64,000 bases of DNA from Ustilago trichophora (taxonomy: Eukaryota > Basidiomycota > Ustilaginomycetes > Ustilaginales > Ustilaginaceae). The stretch is taken from positions 1 through 64,000 of the forward strand of contig OOIN01000027.1 of NCBI GenBank assembly GCA_900323505.1, given 5' to 3'. A program made the position numbers and the translations under genes. The notes under the pieces are model-generated. The model was not told the DNA's origin and did not search any database. It was given only the letters and a program-made list of their open reading frames with translations. Of the stretch, positions 10,401 to 19,569 are shown piece after piece (within the stretch, counting starts at the first letter, position 1; every line of letters begins with the position of its first letter).

Positions 10401-10762
10401 TGTGTATTCTCTTTGACCTTGGCACCGCCAAGACGTTCCAGTCGACTGGAGACCAAAGGCCGCAAGTCAAGATCATCAGTGGAACCAACTGCCCTCGCCT
10501 TTGGATCCGTGGAGTCACTGATCCGCACGCCTATCCTTGCCTCGATCACTTTGATGTTCGAATCATCTTTCATCGGCTTTTGGACGACACGCATGCAGAC
10601 AGGCTGGTGGAAGACAGCGACAACGCGGTTTCTCATCCTTTGTGGAACAACAGTGTCAGGCCCACTTTGCCCGAAGCTGAGGCTCGTCATGAGGCTGTAG
10701 ACCCGTCGTCCTCCACTCGTGGCGAGACGGGTGAAGACCAACAAAGCATGGAGTTTGATTAA
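7493..10762 (+). CDS. Large P-loop NTPase with nuclease-like C-terminus (Crinkler/RHS-like)
   Basis: The open frame begins at a TTG, but the ATG at 7493 (MSLSLHAFD) is the natural start and gives 1089 residues without introns. A Walker A motif, SGTGKS, is at residues 300-305, preceded by FRGTPIVQS. A Walker B-like strand, VLVAFDE, ends in D492-E493. In the C-terminal part, a VFVGDLDAP segment (around 870-877) and VAWEAKNR (E907-x-K909) resemble the D...ExK core of restriction-endonuclease-fold nucleases. This NTPase plus REase-like layout is known from Crinkler/retrotransposon-hotspot-type proteins, frequent in subtelomeric regions. No signal peptide is evident. Family assignment is by motif only; the nuclease site is less certain than the P-loop. 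Confidence 0.75.
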   Translation: MSLSLHAFDASTTRQQRWDSILLAPQDPQATHATLSAELHSQASAYLHDRLTSRFQPSDLPLPQLRDLLDDILDRSPPNANTNNDVQAPTDGARDALQPPRTPTSNPRARLKTVQAHRNTPRTQRANQCLEAFSRLEAWGVLVRIHCSIMTAKAGPFRQSLFRGATAHLVALLLDGKTELIQVVPELRNPLSDQLSLSSILTEAYSQLASRFQQSDMSALPDRQVAYLLVHLAQSSTRVSGDVGVLSANRHFRTQFGRRYRGDAPLRFLRFVTQLNSQPDPIDASEPLSYFRGTPIVQSSGTGKSRMVIELSSLTPLLYVCFRKRKAEGNAKAGYPLPDEGVRKYFEDAQESHPNFCDLQVACFLSAWFTTLAKTLGDLSKLPDKASYLLQLNRLNQDNPGHIAFFQAVSEQAKQLIDKSEKQYHIQPTTDCNESRPHSLKASIDPNHVFLGVLCQPILALNHELALVSQYLHKAIHHATSAPVPPVLVAFDECVEINVSNSPKGNNQLNSLLRAWNYIRQLEDQCATSQRFWLVLLSTSSSAAALVEHVSVQSSNRRQSSAALPTFVGVGFDVLAEERPSLTCAADACHFDQIITYGRPLWASLDPDDFWTTATLKLQGTPKFDPLQPAQCFSVLASRLALCLVPAHWGDLPFMGEQKAFVDQTVDRHMRIVTRVTDTAGMHVDSPSEPVLAVAASLLMLPRAKDAPELRTIATNRYGLILESFRTRCLLSQHIPIFKGTDGELAARIAMTTAWDAVKEKALRNGASRGLDSTVRTLGEPVLLYDVVQGLAHLDFGHASIVQNRIESIQAVVSALNPTDKVQAWTHFTHFDVIPYPFSEITPEYLWYCWKRGVALQMAHKQHGIDGIIPVFVGDLDAPFVATATGDGSAAPDVAHGARRMTFVAWEAKNRKDAQTSVRTRPDQTGEANFKPKLAGPRLRRPTTLVTAAAAGADGRDGGIAAPLTERALLCILFDLGTAKTFQSTGDQRPQVKIISGTNCPRLWIRGVTDPHAYPCLDHFDVRIIFHRLLDDTHADRLVEDSDNAVSHPLWNNSVRPTLPEAEARHEAVDPSSSTRGETGEDQQSMEFD

Positions 10763-10924
10763 GAGGGTTGGCTTGCATCATGGCCCAGTCGTCCTATTGT
10801 TTCCGGTACGCTTTTCTTCTTTACTGCACATGTGCCGCGAAGCTCCCTTGGCGCGGGATCTCCTCCCTTGCGCCGGAAGACGAAAGGGGACTCTAAAGTT
10901 GCAGAGCGAGAGTATCGCCACTGA

Positions 10925-11215
10925 TGCAAGAATAACGTTTGCTACGGGTGCGGAGGCAACCACCTCTGCCGAGACTGCCCACACGACAAGGAGGTCAAGA
11001 CCCTGCAAACCCATGCAGCACGACGCTTCACCGCTAACGGTGACACGCTGCTGGGCAACCGCAACTCCGACCTTTCTGACCCCAACAAACCGTTGCCCCT
11101 GTCATCCAACAGCACCCTATCTGAGGACTTGCTGTTGGGAAACCTTCCTGACGGAGTTGTCCTTTTTTCACAATGTGAGTCGGCCACACAAAGTTCTTGT
11201 GAAATGAATAAATAG
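10925..11215 (+). other. Orphan zinc-knuckle-like coding fragment
   Basis: In the same frame as the NTPase, but after its stop (10760-10762) and a second stop (10922-10924), 96 codons stay open to a TAG at 11213. They include CYGCGGNHLCRDCP, a near CCHC knuckle (C-x2-C-x3-H-x4-C, one residue shorter than canonical). It has no ATG at its start. It could be a 3' exon of the NTPase gene, a remnant of a retroelement gag, or chance. No convincing splice pair was found to join it. Confidence 0.35.
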
Positions 11216-11495
11216 ATAAATAAAAACGAAGAACGATTCTTGAGTACTGTAACGAGGCCAAATCGCGACAATGCTGGACCGAGACACATCGCGGCGGTCT
11301 AGTGAGTCCTTCGGCTTTTTCCGAATCAGCCCATATCCTTGGCTCTGAGAAACTAAAGTGATGTTGTTGAAGCTCTGAAGCTCTGAAGACAAATCTCCGA
11401 CCGCTTGCAGCATGCGCGTAAAGAACAGAACAAAAGAAAGGAAGCTCTGCAAGGTTGTGTTCCGGCGATGTCGGCATGTCCAACATGTCTTCGAA

Positions 11496-12908
11496 TCAAT
11501 CAGCAAACAGGTCGATAGTGTAAGCACTGTCCGTGTTCATGGTCAGGTTGTAGAAGAGCTGGTTGTTGTTAACCGAAACGCTCGAGTTGAACAAAACATT
11601 GGGAGCATTGACCACTCCAGCGTTGTTGTAAGGAATCTCCTTCACCAGTGCACGTAGGCTCGACTTTCCCTGGAATCCAGGCATGTTGTTGACGTTGGAG
11701 ACGGTGATAGGATAAGGTCCGTCCTGGCCTCGAGTACCTGCAAGAATGTGAACCTGGTTGGCAGAACGGTCCTGTGTCACATAGAGATCGTAGCACGAAG
11801 AGCCTGTTGCACCGGCGAGAGTGATGAGACCGGGCTGCGACTGGGTGTAGTAGTTGAAGACATGCCAGTCACCCATCTTATCGAAGGTTTGGTAATTGTT
11901 GGACACAAGTAGCAAACGAGCCAGATCGTCGTGCAATCCCTTTCCGCTGCCCCAGTTTGCGCGAAGACCGGTGATACCTGTCCTTTCGAAGCGGCCAATA
12001 AACCATGCTGTGTACGCGGGAGTCTGCTCATCGCTACCAGCATACTCGTTGATCTGGACCGGACGGTCCGGAAGGCCGTATGTTTTCTTGATCTGCTGAA
12101 GTTGGGCGTTGGATTCAACAGGATCGTTGCCACAGTTAGGAGACCCGCGGCCGGAGAGCTGGTGGTAGGCGTAGATGTCAGGAACCACATTGTTTGCCCT
12201 GACGTACTGTGCCCAATTTTGCCACCAGGTGCTTGCAGCATTTGCAGGCTCAGCAGCAGTAGGGCCCTGCAACGGAACATTGTCACCAAATGCGGCTCTG
12301 TACTTGTTGTAAGCATATGCGTAAGCCTGGAGGTACTGGTCCTGACTGCGTGGCCAAAAGTTATATCCGTCTGGCTCGTTCCAGAGGTCGATGTGCAAAC
12401 CAGGGAGCATGTTGTTGGACTTGAGATCGGAGATTAGCATCTCCAGGAAGACGCCATATTGAGAGCAGTCGTTGTTGTCACAGGGGTAGACGTTGGTTGA
12501 AGCGGTGGCTGCATCGGCTCCCCAAAGGTCATGAGGCAGCAAAACGAATTTGGCGCCTCTTGCGGTGGCATACTGGTAATTCTGCAAAGTTGACTGGAAG
12601 CGCTCCTTGTACCCGGTGATGTTACCACCGTTGTATCCAGCGAAAGGGATCTGAGCGCCTCCGGCTCGCTCAAAGTTGATTCCAGCGCCGGGAAAGAGGG
12701 TAGAGGGCAGAGTTGGGGCTGAATCGGGGCTGAACGCCGGGCCATCAGGCAGACCGTACAAGATACCTGCACCGAGGTGCGCGGGGACGCCTCCGTACAC
12801 GGAAAGGTCGACATAGCCCTGACCACCAAGACTGATTGCTCCTGAGTCCCTTGTGGCGGCAAAGGCCATGCTAACAAAGGCCATCACTGCCTTGGTGTAT
12901 CGCAGCAT
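11496..12908 (-). CDS. Secreted GH39-like glycoside hydrolase (clan GH-A), copy 1
   Basis: Read from the ATG at 12908 it is 470 residues. The longer open frame has no supported upstream start, and a TATATAT box lies about 90 bp upstream. Residues 1-18 form a signal peptide, so it is secreted. LWNEPD carries the likely acid/base Glu178, and INEYAG carries the likely nucleophile Glu288, spaced as in clan GH-A enzymes. The pattern YGVNG/YGLPDG at the N-terminus, the WNEPD motif and a C-terminal beta-rich part fit fungal GH39-like proteins. It is homologous to the gene at 23371-24750. A role in removing side-chain sugars of a plant glycan is inferred from neighbouring GH31 and GH127 genes. The exact substrate cannot be read from the sequence. 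Confidence 0.8.
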   Translation of the reverse strand: MLRYTKAVMAFVSMAFAATRDSGAISLGGQGYVDLSVYGGVPAHLGAGILYGLPDGPAFSPDSAPTLPSTLFPGAGINFERAGGAQIPFAGYNGGNITGYKERFQSTLQNYQYATARGAKFVLLPHDLWGADAATASTNVYPCDNNDCSQYGVFLEMLISDLKSNNMLPGLHIDLWNEPDGYNFWPRSQDQYLQAYAYAYNKYRAAFGDNVPLQGPTAAEPANAASTWWQNWAQYVRANNVVPDIYAYHQLSGRGSPNCGNDPVESNAQLQQIKKTYGLPDRPVQINEYAGSDEQTPAYTAWFIGRFERTGITGLRANWGSGKGLHDDLARLLLVSNNYQTFDKMGDWHVFNYYTQSQPGLITLAGATGSSCYDLYVTQDRSANQVHILAGTRGQDGPYPITVSNVNNMPGFQGKSSLRALVKEIPYNNAGVVNAPNVLFNSSVSVNNNQLFYNLTMNTDSAYTIDLFAD

Positions 12909-12997
12909 GTTTCTGATTCTGCTTGATGGGGTGGTGCTGCTTGTTTCTCGGTGCTCCGATGATGTGGGGACGACAGATTCAGGCAAATTTGCCTTGC

Positions 12998-13004
12998 TAT
13001 ATAT
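12998..13004 (-). promoter_or_regulatory. TATA box of GH39 copy 1
   Basis: TATATAT lies 90 bp upstream of the GH39 start codon at 12908, a normal spacing for a fungal core promoter. Confidence 0.55.
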
Positions 13005-13725
13005 CCTCACAGAGGGCAAAAGCGTCCACAACACAAGAAGACACGACGACATGCAGCATGATCAGACCAATCGATCCCTATTGTAAGCAGCTATCGAAGT
13101 CCTGCTGGAGGCTGGCATGCCACGCTGATGACAGTAGACCTCGTCGGAGAAAGCTGGCAACAATCGTGTCGCGAAATCTGACTCAGTACGTTAGCTGGTT
13201 TTAGCACCAACGCCACTCCAGGTTGCCGGGCACTGGTGCCCGGTGATGTGGTTAGTCAAGGGATACCCTGACCAAGTCTATGAAGTACATTCGCAACAAT
13301 GTGTTGGGTTCTGAGAAGATCTTGTCCTATGGTGGACCATCTTCGATGCAGAAATAGTTAAAATTATTTTAAGAAAAAAAAAAACAGAGCCCCCAGGGTT
13401 AGAGATTGCCGACATTAGTTTCTTCGAAGAGTGCCGGCGTCACCTGGAAAAGAGCGGGGCTCCACTTGCGGAGATGTCGCGCATAAGTGAGAAGCGGATC
13501 AATCTGGCCCGGCGGTGTAAGCAGCAATTGGCTACCTTGTCGGTTGACGGTGATGAGTGCTTGCTGACAATTTGCGGACTGCCGACTTGGATAGATCCAG
13601 CGTGACAGTGCATCTCATGCAGCCTCAAGCATCGGCTCAGGCGGAGTTTGCTTTGCTATCGGCTTCGTCACATGAGCGCGTTTGTGGGGGGTAGCTCATG
13701 CTAAGGCTAGAGGGTAGCAGTGATG

Positions 13726-13734
13726 CGGCAACCG
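13726..13734 (+). promoter_or_regulatory. Candidate Zn2Cys6 site CGGCAACCG (GH39 copy 1 promoter)
   Basis: Inverted CGG triplets with 3-bp spacing, the kind of site bound by Zn2Cys6 dimers. It lies 818 bp upstream of the GH39 start. The identical 9-mer occurs in the other two intergenic regions serving the glycosidases (16844 and 22891). Confidence 0.45.
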
Positions 13735-14396
13735 CGCGGGGCATGCATGAGATACCCGATCAATGCGCCGCATTGCCGAATTGCTCCGGGGCGCTCGGTG
13801 ATCTCGTGCATCTTCGTGCAATCGGAAATGTCGACCCGCAGTCTTTCATGGCCGGACAGAACTAAATCCCGAACTTCATGGTATTCCGAATGGGCCGCAA
13901 GTTGCCGGTCGCGACAAGAACGTGGTCAACCTCGTCAAATGTCGTCCGTGTGAACGGTCTCAAGCGTGAGCACAATGATGCCCTGTGCTGATATGGTCGA
14001 ATCTGCTGAATGCGTAATGGTTAGCAGGATCTTGTGCCTACGTTGACGTTCGTGCTTGGTGTAATATTGTGAGAGAGGTATCTGAGGTCTCTCGGATCCT
14101 TGTTTGTTGCAGTATCACTCACTGAATCAACCTCAGTCGAATTGAGAACAAGTCTAGGCCTAGGCACAACACAAAAGGTTGCGATATTCTCTCTTGCCAA
14201 GTCTCAAGAAATTCGCTGACCAGCTTCTCTGGTTCGATATTCGGCACGTGTGGTGGAAGTCAAAAGAGACTCTCACAGAAGAGCGAGACAGAACGTGCTC
14301 GACCTTGCTATCAGAGAAACAGCTCTGTCACTTCTTGATTCCTTCACAGACAGACTGCACAGAGAATACTAACCTTGGTCGTTTCTAGATGAGGTA

Positions 14397-16430
14397 CTAG
14401 ATGCGTTCAAAGACAGGCATATCATCGATCGGAGCCTCTACTAAGATAGTGGAACCTCCCTCCAGCTCTTCTGAATTCCTGCGAAGAGTTCCATCGAACG
14501 AGATACGAGCCCACTTGGCGTCTGCCGGCAAGTAGACTCGGCGTTTGCGAGCGTCCGGCTTCAAGATGGGACAGACGAGATACTTGTGCCCGTACATGTA
14601 TTCATCCTCGACCTTCCACGCAGCCTGGTCCGCAGGGAACTCGTAGAAAAGGGTGCGCATGACGGGATCGCCTTTATCGCTCGCATTTTTCAGAATGGAG
14701 CGGGTGTATTCACGCAAAGCCTCGCGGACGAGAATGTACTTTTTGAGGATCAAGAAGGCCTCTTCACCATATGACCAGACCTCGTTGTCGGCACCGGATT
14801 GACAGTAGTCGGGATCGTCTTTGGCGATGTCGGGCTTGGGTTGGCGAGGTTCTCGGTCGCCATGAAGGCGCATGACCGGACAAAAGGCGCCCCATTGGAA
14901 CCAACGAATGAGCAGCTCTCGAAAGGCAGGGTCGTTGGGGTCTCCGCCATGGAAGCCACCAATGTCGCTGTTCCACCACGGAATGCCTGCGATCGACACG
15001 CTGAGACCTGCTGCAAGCTGATTCTTCATACTGGACCATGAAGAAGCGACATCACCAGACCATAACAGCGCTCCGTAGCGCTGAGAACCGATCCAAGCAC
15101 ATCGTAGAAGGTTGACAACTTGCTTTTGGCCATCGGCCGTCTGCCCTTCGTGGAAGCATCTGGCATAGGCCCGAGGATACTCGTTGCCGACGGTCAAAAG
15201 GGGTCCTTCGTGGTAGCGGAAGTGGTCGAAATCGTACTTAAGGTATTCAGGCTCGGCCTCGTCCAGCCAGAACATCCTGATACCCAAGTCAAAATAGCTC
15301 TTCTTAGCGATGGACCAGACATGCTCCCTTGCTGCTGGATTGGTAAAGTCAACGATTGAGCAATCGGCAAGGAAGTCGAATGCCGTTCGAGCTCCCCTCT
15401 CGGTTCTGATGAGGTGTCCCTGCTCCTTGAAGGCTTCGTAGTTTCTGCTGCGCTTTTCCATGGTAGGCCAGATGCTAACCATGAGCTCGACGCCCATTTC
15501 CTTGAGCTCCTCGATCATGGCCTTGGGCTCCGGCCAGTAGAGGGGGTCAAACATCCAGTCTCCCTGTTTGGGCCAATGGAAGAAGTCGCAAACCATGACG
15601 TCGAGCGGAAGGCCTAGGGCCTTGTGCCTACGAGCCACAGAGAGGAGCTGCTCCTGTGTCTCATACCTTAGCTTGCATTGGATAAACCCAAGCCCCCATT
15701 CTGGCATCATGGGCGGTTTGCCCACCACTTCCGCATACGCGCGTTGAATGTCAGCCGGTGCGTCACCAGCAACGATCCAATAGTCGAGGACCTTGGTGCA
15801 CCGCGATTCAAAGGTGATCACATTCTTGCCAAACACAGCCCTGCCGACCGCAGGATTGTTCCAAAGGAAGCCGTAGCCACGGCTCGATTGGAAGAAAGGA
15901 ACACTCGCCTGCGAGTTGCGTTGAGCAAGCTCCAAGTCGACGCCCATGAGATTGAGGAACGGTTGTTGGTACTGGCCCATACCGTAGATCTTTTCGTCTG
16001 GATCCTGGGTCTGGAAGCGCGCGATGAGCTGGTAGTCGCCCCCAATGATTGGGACAAAGTCCCTGGCATCGATCAGGAGAGCACTGCAGTTGGGATCGCA
16101 TGGATCTTGACGATTCCTGCTGTACTCTTCGAGAAGGACTCTGGCGGTGCGTTTGTTGAAAATTGTTAGTTTTCCAGAGCTGGAAAGGGAAGCTTCAATG
16201 TGGCCATTGTTAAGGTGCCATGTGGTTGTTTTCTTACCAGCCAACTGATGTGTTTGCTGCCTGATGTCGACGGAGGGTGCTTGCGGCTTGGAATAGATGC
16301 CCCAATCTTGGTCTGAAAGGCTTGCCATACGCGTGGACCTGATTCTGAGAGCATTTGGCCCCCAAGCTTCGATCCGAAGAAGCTCGCCGTCATAGCGATA
16401 TTCGATCGCCTGTTCCTTTGACTCGATCAT
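14397..16430 (-). CDS. GH31 alpha-xylosidase-like glycosidase, intracellular
   Basis: The ATG at 16430 gives 677 residues; the longer frame starts at a non-ATG codon. An N-terminal beta-sandwich region (MGQYQQP, FLWNNPAVGRAVFG) precedes the TIM barrel. MFWLDEAEPE has the likely nucleophile Asp390 and LLWSGDVASSW the likely acid/base Asp460, both GH31 hallmarks. PWWNSDIGGF and MRLHGDREPR are further GH31 barrel blocks. The arrangement resembles bacterial/fungal alpha-xylosidases of the YicI type more than secreted alpha-glucosidases. No signal peptide, so it probably acts on imported oligosaccharides. It is divergently transcribed from an MFS sugar transporter across a promoter carrying CGGCAACCG. 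Alpha-galactosidase or other GH31 specificity cannot be excluded. Confidence 0.85.
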   Translation of the reverse strand: MIESKEQAIEYRYDGELLRIEAWGPNALRIRSTRMASLSDQDWGIYSKPQAPSVDIRQQTHQLAGKKTTTWHLNNGHIEASLSSSGKLTIFNKRTARVLLEEYSRNRQDPCDPNCSALLIDARDFVPIIGGDYQLIARFQTQDPDEKIYGMGQYQQPFLNLMGVDLELAQRNSQASVPFFQSSRGYGFLWNNPAVGRAVFGKNVITFESRCTKVLDYWIVAGDAPADIQRAYAEVVGKPPMMPEWGLGFIQCKLRYETQEQLLSVARRHKALGLPLDVMVCDFFHWPKQGDWMFDPLYWPEPKAMIEELKEMGVELMVSIWPTMEKRSRNYEAFKEQGHLIRTERGARTAFDFLADCSIVDFTNPAAREHVWSIAKKSYFDLGIRMFWLDEAEPEYLKYDFDHFRYHEGPLLTVGNEYPRAYARCFHEGQTADGQKQVVNLLRCAWIGSQRYGALLWSGDVASSWSSMKNQLAAGLSVSIAGIPWWNSDIGGFHGGDPNDPAFRELLIRWFQWGAFCPVMRLHGDREPRQPKPDIAKDDPDYCQSGADNEVWSYGEEAFLILKKYILVREALREYTRSILKNASDKGDPVMRTLFYEFPADQAAWKVEDEYMYGHKYLVCPILKPDARKRRVYLPADAKWARISFDGTLRRNSEELEGGSTILVEAPIDDMPVFERI

Positions 16431-17853
16431 GGTATCGACAGTTTCTTGCAGAAAGTGGTGGCCGATTGATCTGCGATGGAGAAGTTTCAAGGCCGCACCT
16501 AAGCTTTGTTATAGGGGATGTTGCGATGAGCACTTTCGGGGCAGCTGGCCGACCACATGAAAGTTAGAAAGCCAAAGGATCTCAGGAAAAAGCGATGCAG
16601 AACCTTTGCGACGATCCTACACCCGAGGTGTGCACAGATCAGTCCGTCAACTTGAAAAGCGAAGCTGATTACAGTAAATTGAGGGAGATTTCCGAGCGTA
16701 TAGCAGCACATGGACAGACACCTTTGTCAACCGGCAACAGACTTCGCACGGATGCTGTCAGGTCGATGCGGTCGCAGAAGCCACATGGTGTGGCCGTGGA
16801 CTGCCTGGTATAAGAAAATTGCGCGGCTCGCTGTGCGGGTGACCGGCAACCGATCTCGTCGACGACTTATCCTAGTCTACGAATGAGATCTGAAAGGGAA
16901 CATGGGGACGCCTTTCTCAATTGTAAGGTTACACCGGCGACTTGAGATGAATCATGGGATTTTGCGCCTCGTGAGAATGGACATACTGTAGGTCCTGCGA
17001 TACGGCAAGAACGGCTGGCTGCATATGCATCAATTGATTGAAAAGTTGTACGGACTGTGTCAGGTCAGCGAACGACCGCAACGCTGGACCGAGCAACATT
17101 GGTCGAGAAAGCCGGCGGATGCCCTACGATCCCAACTGTCTGCTGGCTGTTGGGCAAGGCCCTGACGGTTTGCTCGATCATGCGGTGCTACGACTGAACG
17201 GAGAGATTGCCGTGGAAACAAATAGGGGAACTTGGTGCTGGCCATTCCGATGGATCGGATCAGATCAGATCAGACGTGCACAGGGTCTAGGCTTGTTGAC
17301 CAAAGTGTAGCTGAACGAGGGGAATGCAACGCAGCAAGCTCGCACCAAAATGCCGTTTTATCTCAGAGATATCCGAAAACGACGTGCATCGGGGAATCTC
17401 GTTCGGTTGCGGCATGAATCCTAGTTCGGCTATGTTGCTAATGATGCGCCTCGCAGGGTTTACCGAGTCAGCCGACCGTGCAGCCCCGCCTGCCGCTTGT
17501 GCAGTACCGACCCGACCCATCGGATGTCGTCTGCTTTCGGCAATCCTGTGATTCGATTGCGTGCGTTTGGCGGTTGTTTGACTTCACTCTCATTCGTTAC
17601 CCTTGCGTTGGTGCCACACCCCGGATCACGTTCCTCACTGTCAGGCACATGGAGCCCCGCACACGACTGCTATTTCCTCGGGTATGTCGAGAAACGACAC
17701 ACGCATCCGTACCATCTGCCAACATTATCACGAGCCCCAAAGTCATAAATACTGTACGACACTGCAGCCGCCTATCAACGTCGCTCGCCTATCACCCCAT
17801 ACCTCCTGCTTTCCGGCCTCTGGCTAATTTCAGCGAGCCAAAGTACCGTCACG
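16431..17853. other. Divergent promoter region GH31 / MFS transporter
   Basis: No gene seen. Five CGGCAA/TTGCCG sites (16732, 16844, 17003, 17207, 17538) lie in 1.4 kb, one being CGGCAACCG. A short GATCA tandem sits at 17252-17273. A bidirectional promoter for co-expressed genes is the simplest reading. Confidence 0.6.
16844..16852 (+). promoter_or_regulatory. Candidate Zn2Cys6 site CGGCAACCG (GH31/MFS promoter)
   Basis: Exact copy of the 9-mer at 13726, placed between the divergent GH31 and transporter genes, 414 bp from the GH31 start. Confidence 0.5.
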
Positions 17854-19569
17854 ATGGCGCACTCGAGTGTCGAAGCCCAAGATGTGGTGCGAATCCAAAA
17901 CGACGAGGCTGTTCTGATCCAGAATGAGCTTGGGCCCGATTACGAAAAAGTGCTGGCCGGCGCGCAGGCCGCTGCTGCTCATCAACAGCAAGATCTCGGC
18001 GTTGTTGCTGCTTTCCGCAAGCATTGGAAGGCAGCTCTTTGGAGTCTTGGTCTCTCCACTGCATTGGTCATGGAAGGTTACGACGTGGTAGTCATCAACA
18101 GTTTCTACGGCTCCAATGCATTTATCCACCGCTTTGGCACCGTTCTGTCCAACGGCGAAAAGGTCATCACCGCCCCCTGGCAGACCGGCCTTTCCAACTC
18201 GGCCTTGGTCGGCGAGGTCATGGGCTTGCTCTTGCAGGGTTGGGCTTCCGACCGCTGGGGTTACCGGCCTGTTTACATGGCATCCATGGTGTTCATGACT
18301 CTCACCATTTTCATCCCAGTCTTTGCGCAATCCCTGCCGATGCTCAGTGCTGGTGAAGTTCTCATGGGCATCCCTTGGGGTGTGTTCCAGACTCTCACAA
18401 CCACCTACGCGGCCGAGATCTGTCCGATCATGCTTCGTCCGTACATGACCTCGTACGTCTGCTTCTGCTGGGGTCTTGGAATCTTCCTCAGCTCGATTGT
18501 GGTTCGTGCCACACTCAACATGGCTGGTCAGTGGGCTTGGAGGATGCCCTTCGCCCTCCAATGGGTTTGGCCGGTTCCTCTCTTTCTCGTCGCCTACTTT
18601 GCTCCTGAATCGCCGTGGCACTACTCTCGAAAGGGACAGTTCGAGGATGCAAAGAACAGTCTGCGAAGAATGCAGACCACGCAAAGCGGTGAAGACGAGT
18701 CGCACATCGAGGACCAGATTTGCCTGATGCGACACACCAACGCCCTCGAGAAGGCAGAGCAGGCCGGTGCATCCTACTTTGAATGCTTCCGCAGAGACTC
18801 CCTGCGACGAACCTTCCTGGTCTGCATTGTCTACTCGCTTCAATGGTGGTGCGGAAACCCCTTGATGTCATACGCTGTTACCTTCTTCCGTCGAGCTGGT
18901 CTTAGCCAGGACAACGCCTTCAACCTCAACATCATCATGAACACGACCTATATGATCGGTACCGTCTTGTCCTGGTTCCTCCTCCGCGCTATGGGTCGCC
19001 GAACTCTTTACCTGTCTGGCGCTGTCGCCTGCTGTATTCACTTGATCACGATCGGAGCTCTTGGCTTCTTCGACTCTACTTCGATCTCGTGGGGCATCGG
19101 ATCGCTCCTCATCACTTTCGCTCTCGCTTACAACTGCACAATCGGCCCAGGTGCTTACACGATCATTGCCGAGATCCCATCCAGCCGTCTACTTGCCAAA
19201 TCCATCGTGCTTGCGCGACTGACCTACGTCCTCACTGGACTTGTCACCAACACTCTCACCCCACGCATGCTTTCGCCGGATGCCTGGAATTGGGGTTCCA
19301 AGGGGGCTTTCCTGTACCTCGGCACGTGCAGCATGATCCTCGTCATCCTGTTCTTCCAACTTCCCGAGTCACGTAACCGCACTACGGCCGAGATGGACGA
19401 ACTTTTTGCCCAGGGAATTCCTGCTCGCAAGTTCGCCTCTGCCGAGCTCGATCTCTATTATGGCAACCAAACTACTACTCTCCCCTACGCCCCGCAGAAT
19501 GCGCACAGTCTCGATGGTAAGGATGATGAGAAGGATGGTGGTGTGCGCACCGTGACTGCCGAGGCTTGA
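17854..19569 (+). CDS. MFS sugar transporter (maltose/alpha-glucoside permease type)
   Basis: Single-exon gene of 571 residues with about 12 hydrophobic segments and hydrophilic ends. Sugar-porter signatures include ALVMEGYDVVVINSFYG in TM1, DRWGYRPVYM after TM2, PESPWHYSRKGQFEDA before the central loop and a final PESRNRT. The central loop and TM7 region (SLQWWCGNPLMSYAVTFF) resemble fungal maltose/alpha-glucoside proton symporters (MAL/AGT type). A start at the ATG at 17854 fits the family length. It is divergent from GH31, so it likely imports the oligosaccharide that the intracellular GH31 and GH127 enzymes cleave. Substrate is inferred, and glycoside or disaccharide uptake is most likely. 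Confidence 0.9.
   Translation: MAHSSVEAQDVVRIQNDEAVLIQNELGPDYEKVLAGAQAAAAHQQQDLGVVAAFRKHWKAALWSLGLSTALVMEGYDVVVINSFYGSNAFIHRFGTVLSNGEKVITAPWQTGLSNSALVGEVMGLLLQGWASDRWGYRPVYMASMVFMTLTIFIPVFAQSLPMLSAGEVLMGIPWGVFQTLTTTYAAEICPIMLRPYMTSYVCFCWGLGIFLSSIVVRATLNMAGQWAWRMPFALQWVWPVPLFLVAYFAPESPWHYSRKGQFEDAKNSLRRMQTTQSGEDESHIEDQICLMRHTNALEKAEQAGASYFECFRRDSLRRTFLVCIVYSLQWWCGNPLMSYAVTFFRRAGLSQDNAFNLNIIMNTTYMIGTVLSWFLLRAMGRRTLYLSGAVACCIHLITIGALGFFDSTSISWGIGSLLITFALAYNCTIGPGAYTIIAEIPSSRLLAKSIVLARLTYVLTGLVTNTLTPRMLSPDAWNWGSKGAFLYLGTCSMILVILFFQLPESRNRTTAEMDELFAQGIPARKFASAELDLYYGNQTTTLPYAPQNAHSLDGKDDEKDGGVRTVTAEA

Larger units (their letters stand above)
12909..14396. other. Intergenic upstream of GH39 copy 1, CGGCAA-rich
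   Basis: No convincing gene. By eye it holds five CGGCAA/TTGCCG sites (13223, 13406, 13726, 13773, 13902) in 1.5 kb, where about 0.7 would be expected by chance. One of them is the full CGGCAACCG. A perfect 8-bp-stem hairpin is at 13226-13243 and a short A-run near 13371. It probably acts as the long promoter of the GH39 gene. Confidence 0.6.

Noticed and set aside
9554..10744. 396-codon open frame on the minus strand opposite the NTPase gene
   Set aside because: No family motif, and the plus strand carries Walker motifs in a 1089-codon frame. Shadow of codon bias.
13720..13953. 77-codon plus-strand frame between GH31 and GH39
   Set aside because: Arg/Ser-rich, no motif, no splice or promoter support, and lies in a CGGCAA-rich promoter region.
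18515..18871. Minus-strand frames within the MFS transporter gene, including 17830-18843
   Set aside because: No motif and fully inside a clear transporter; shadows.
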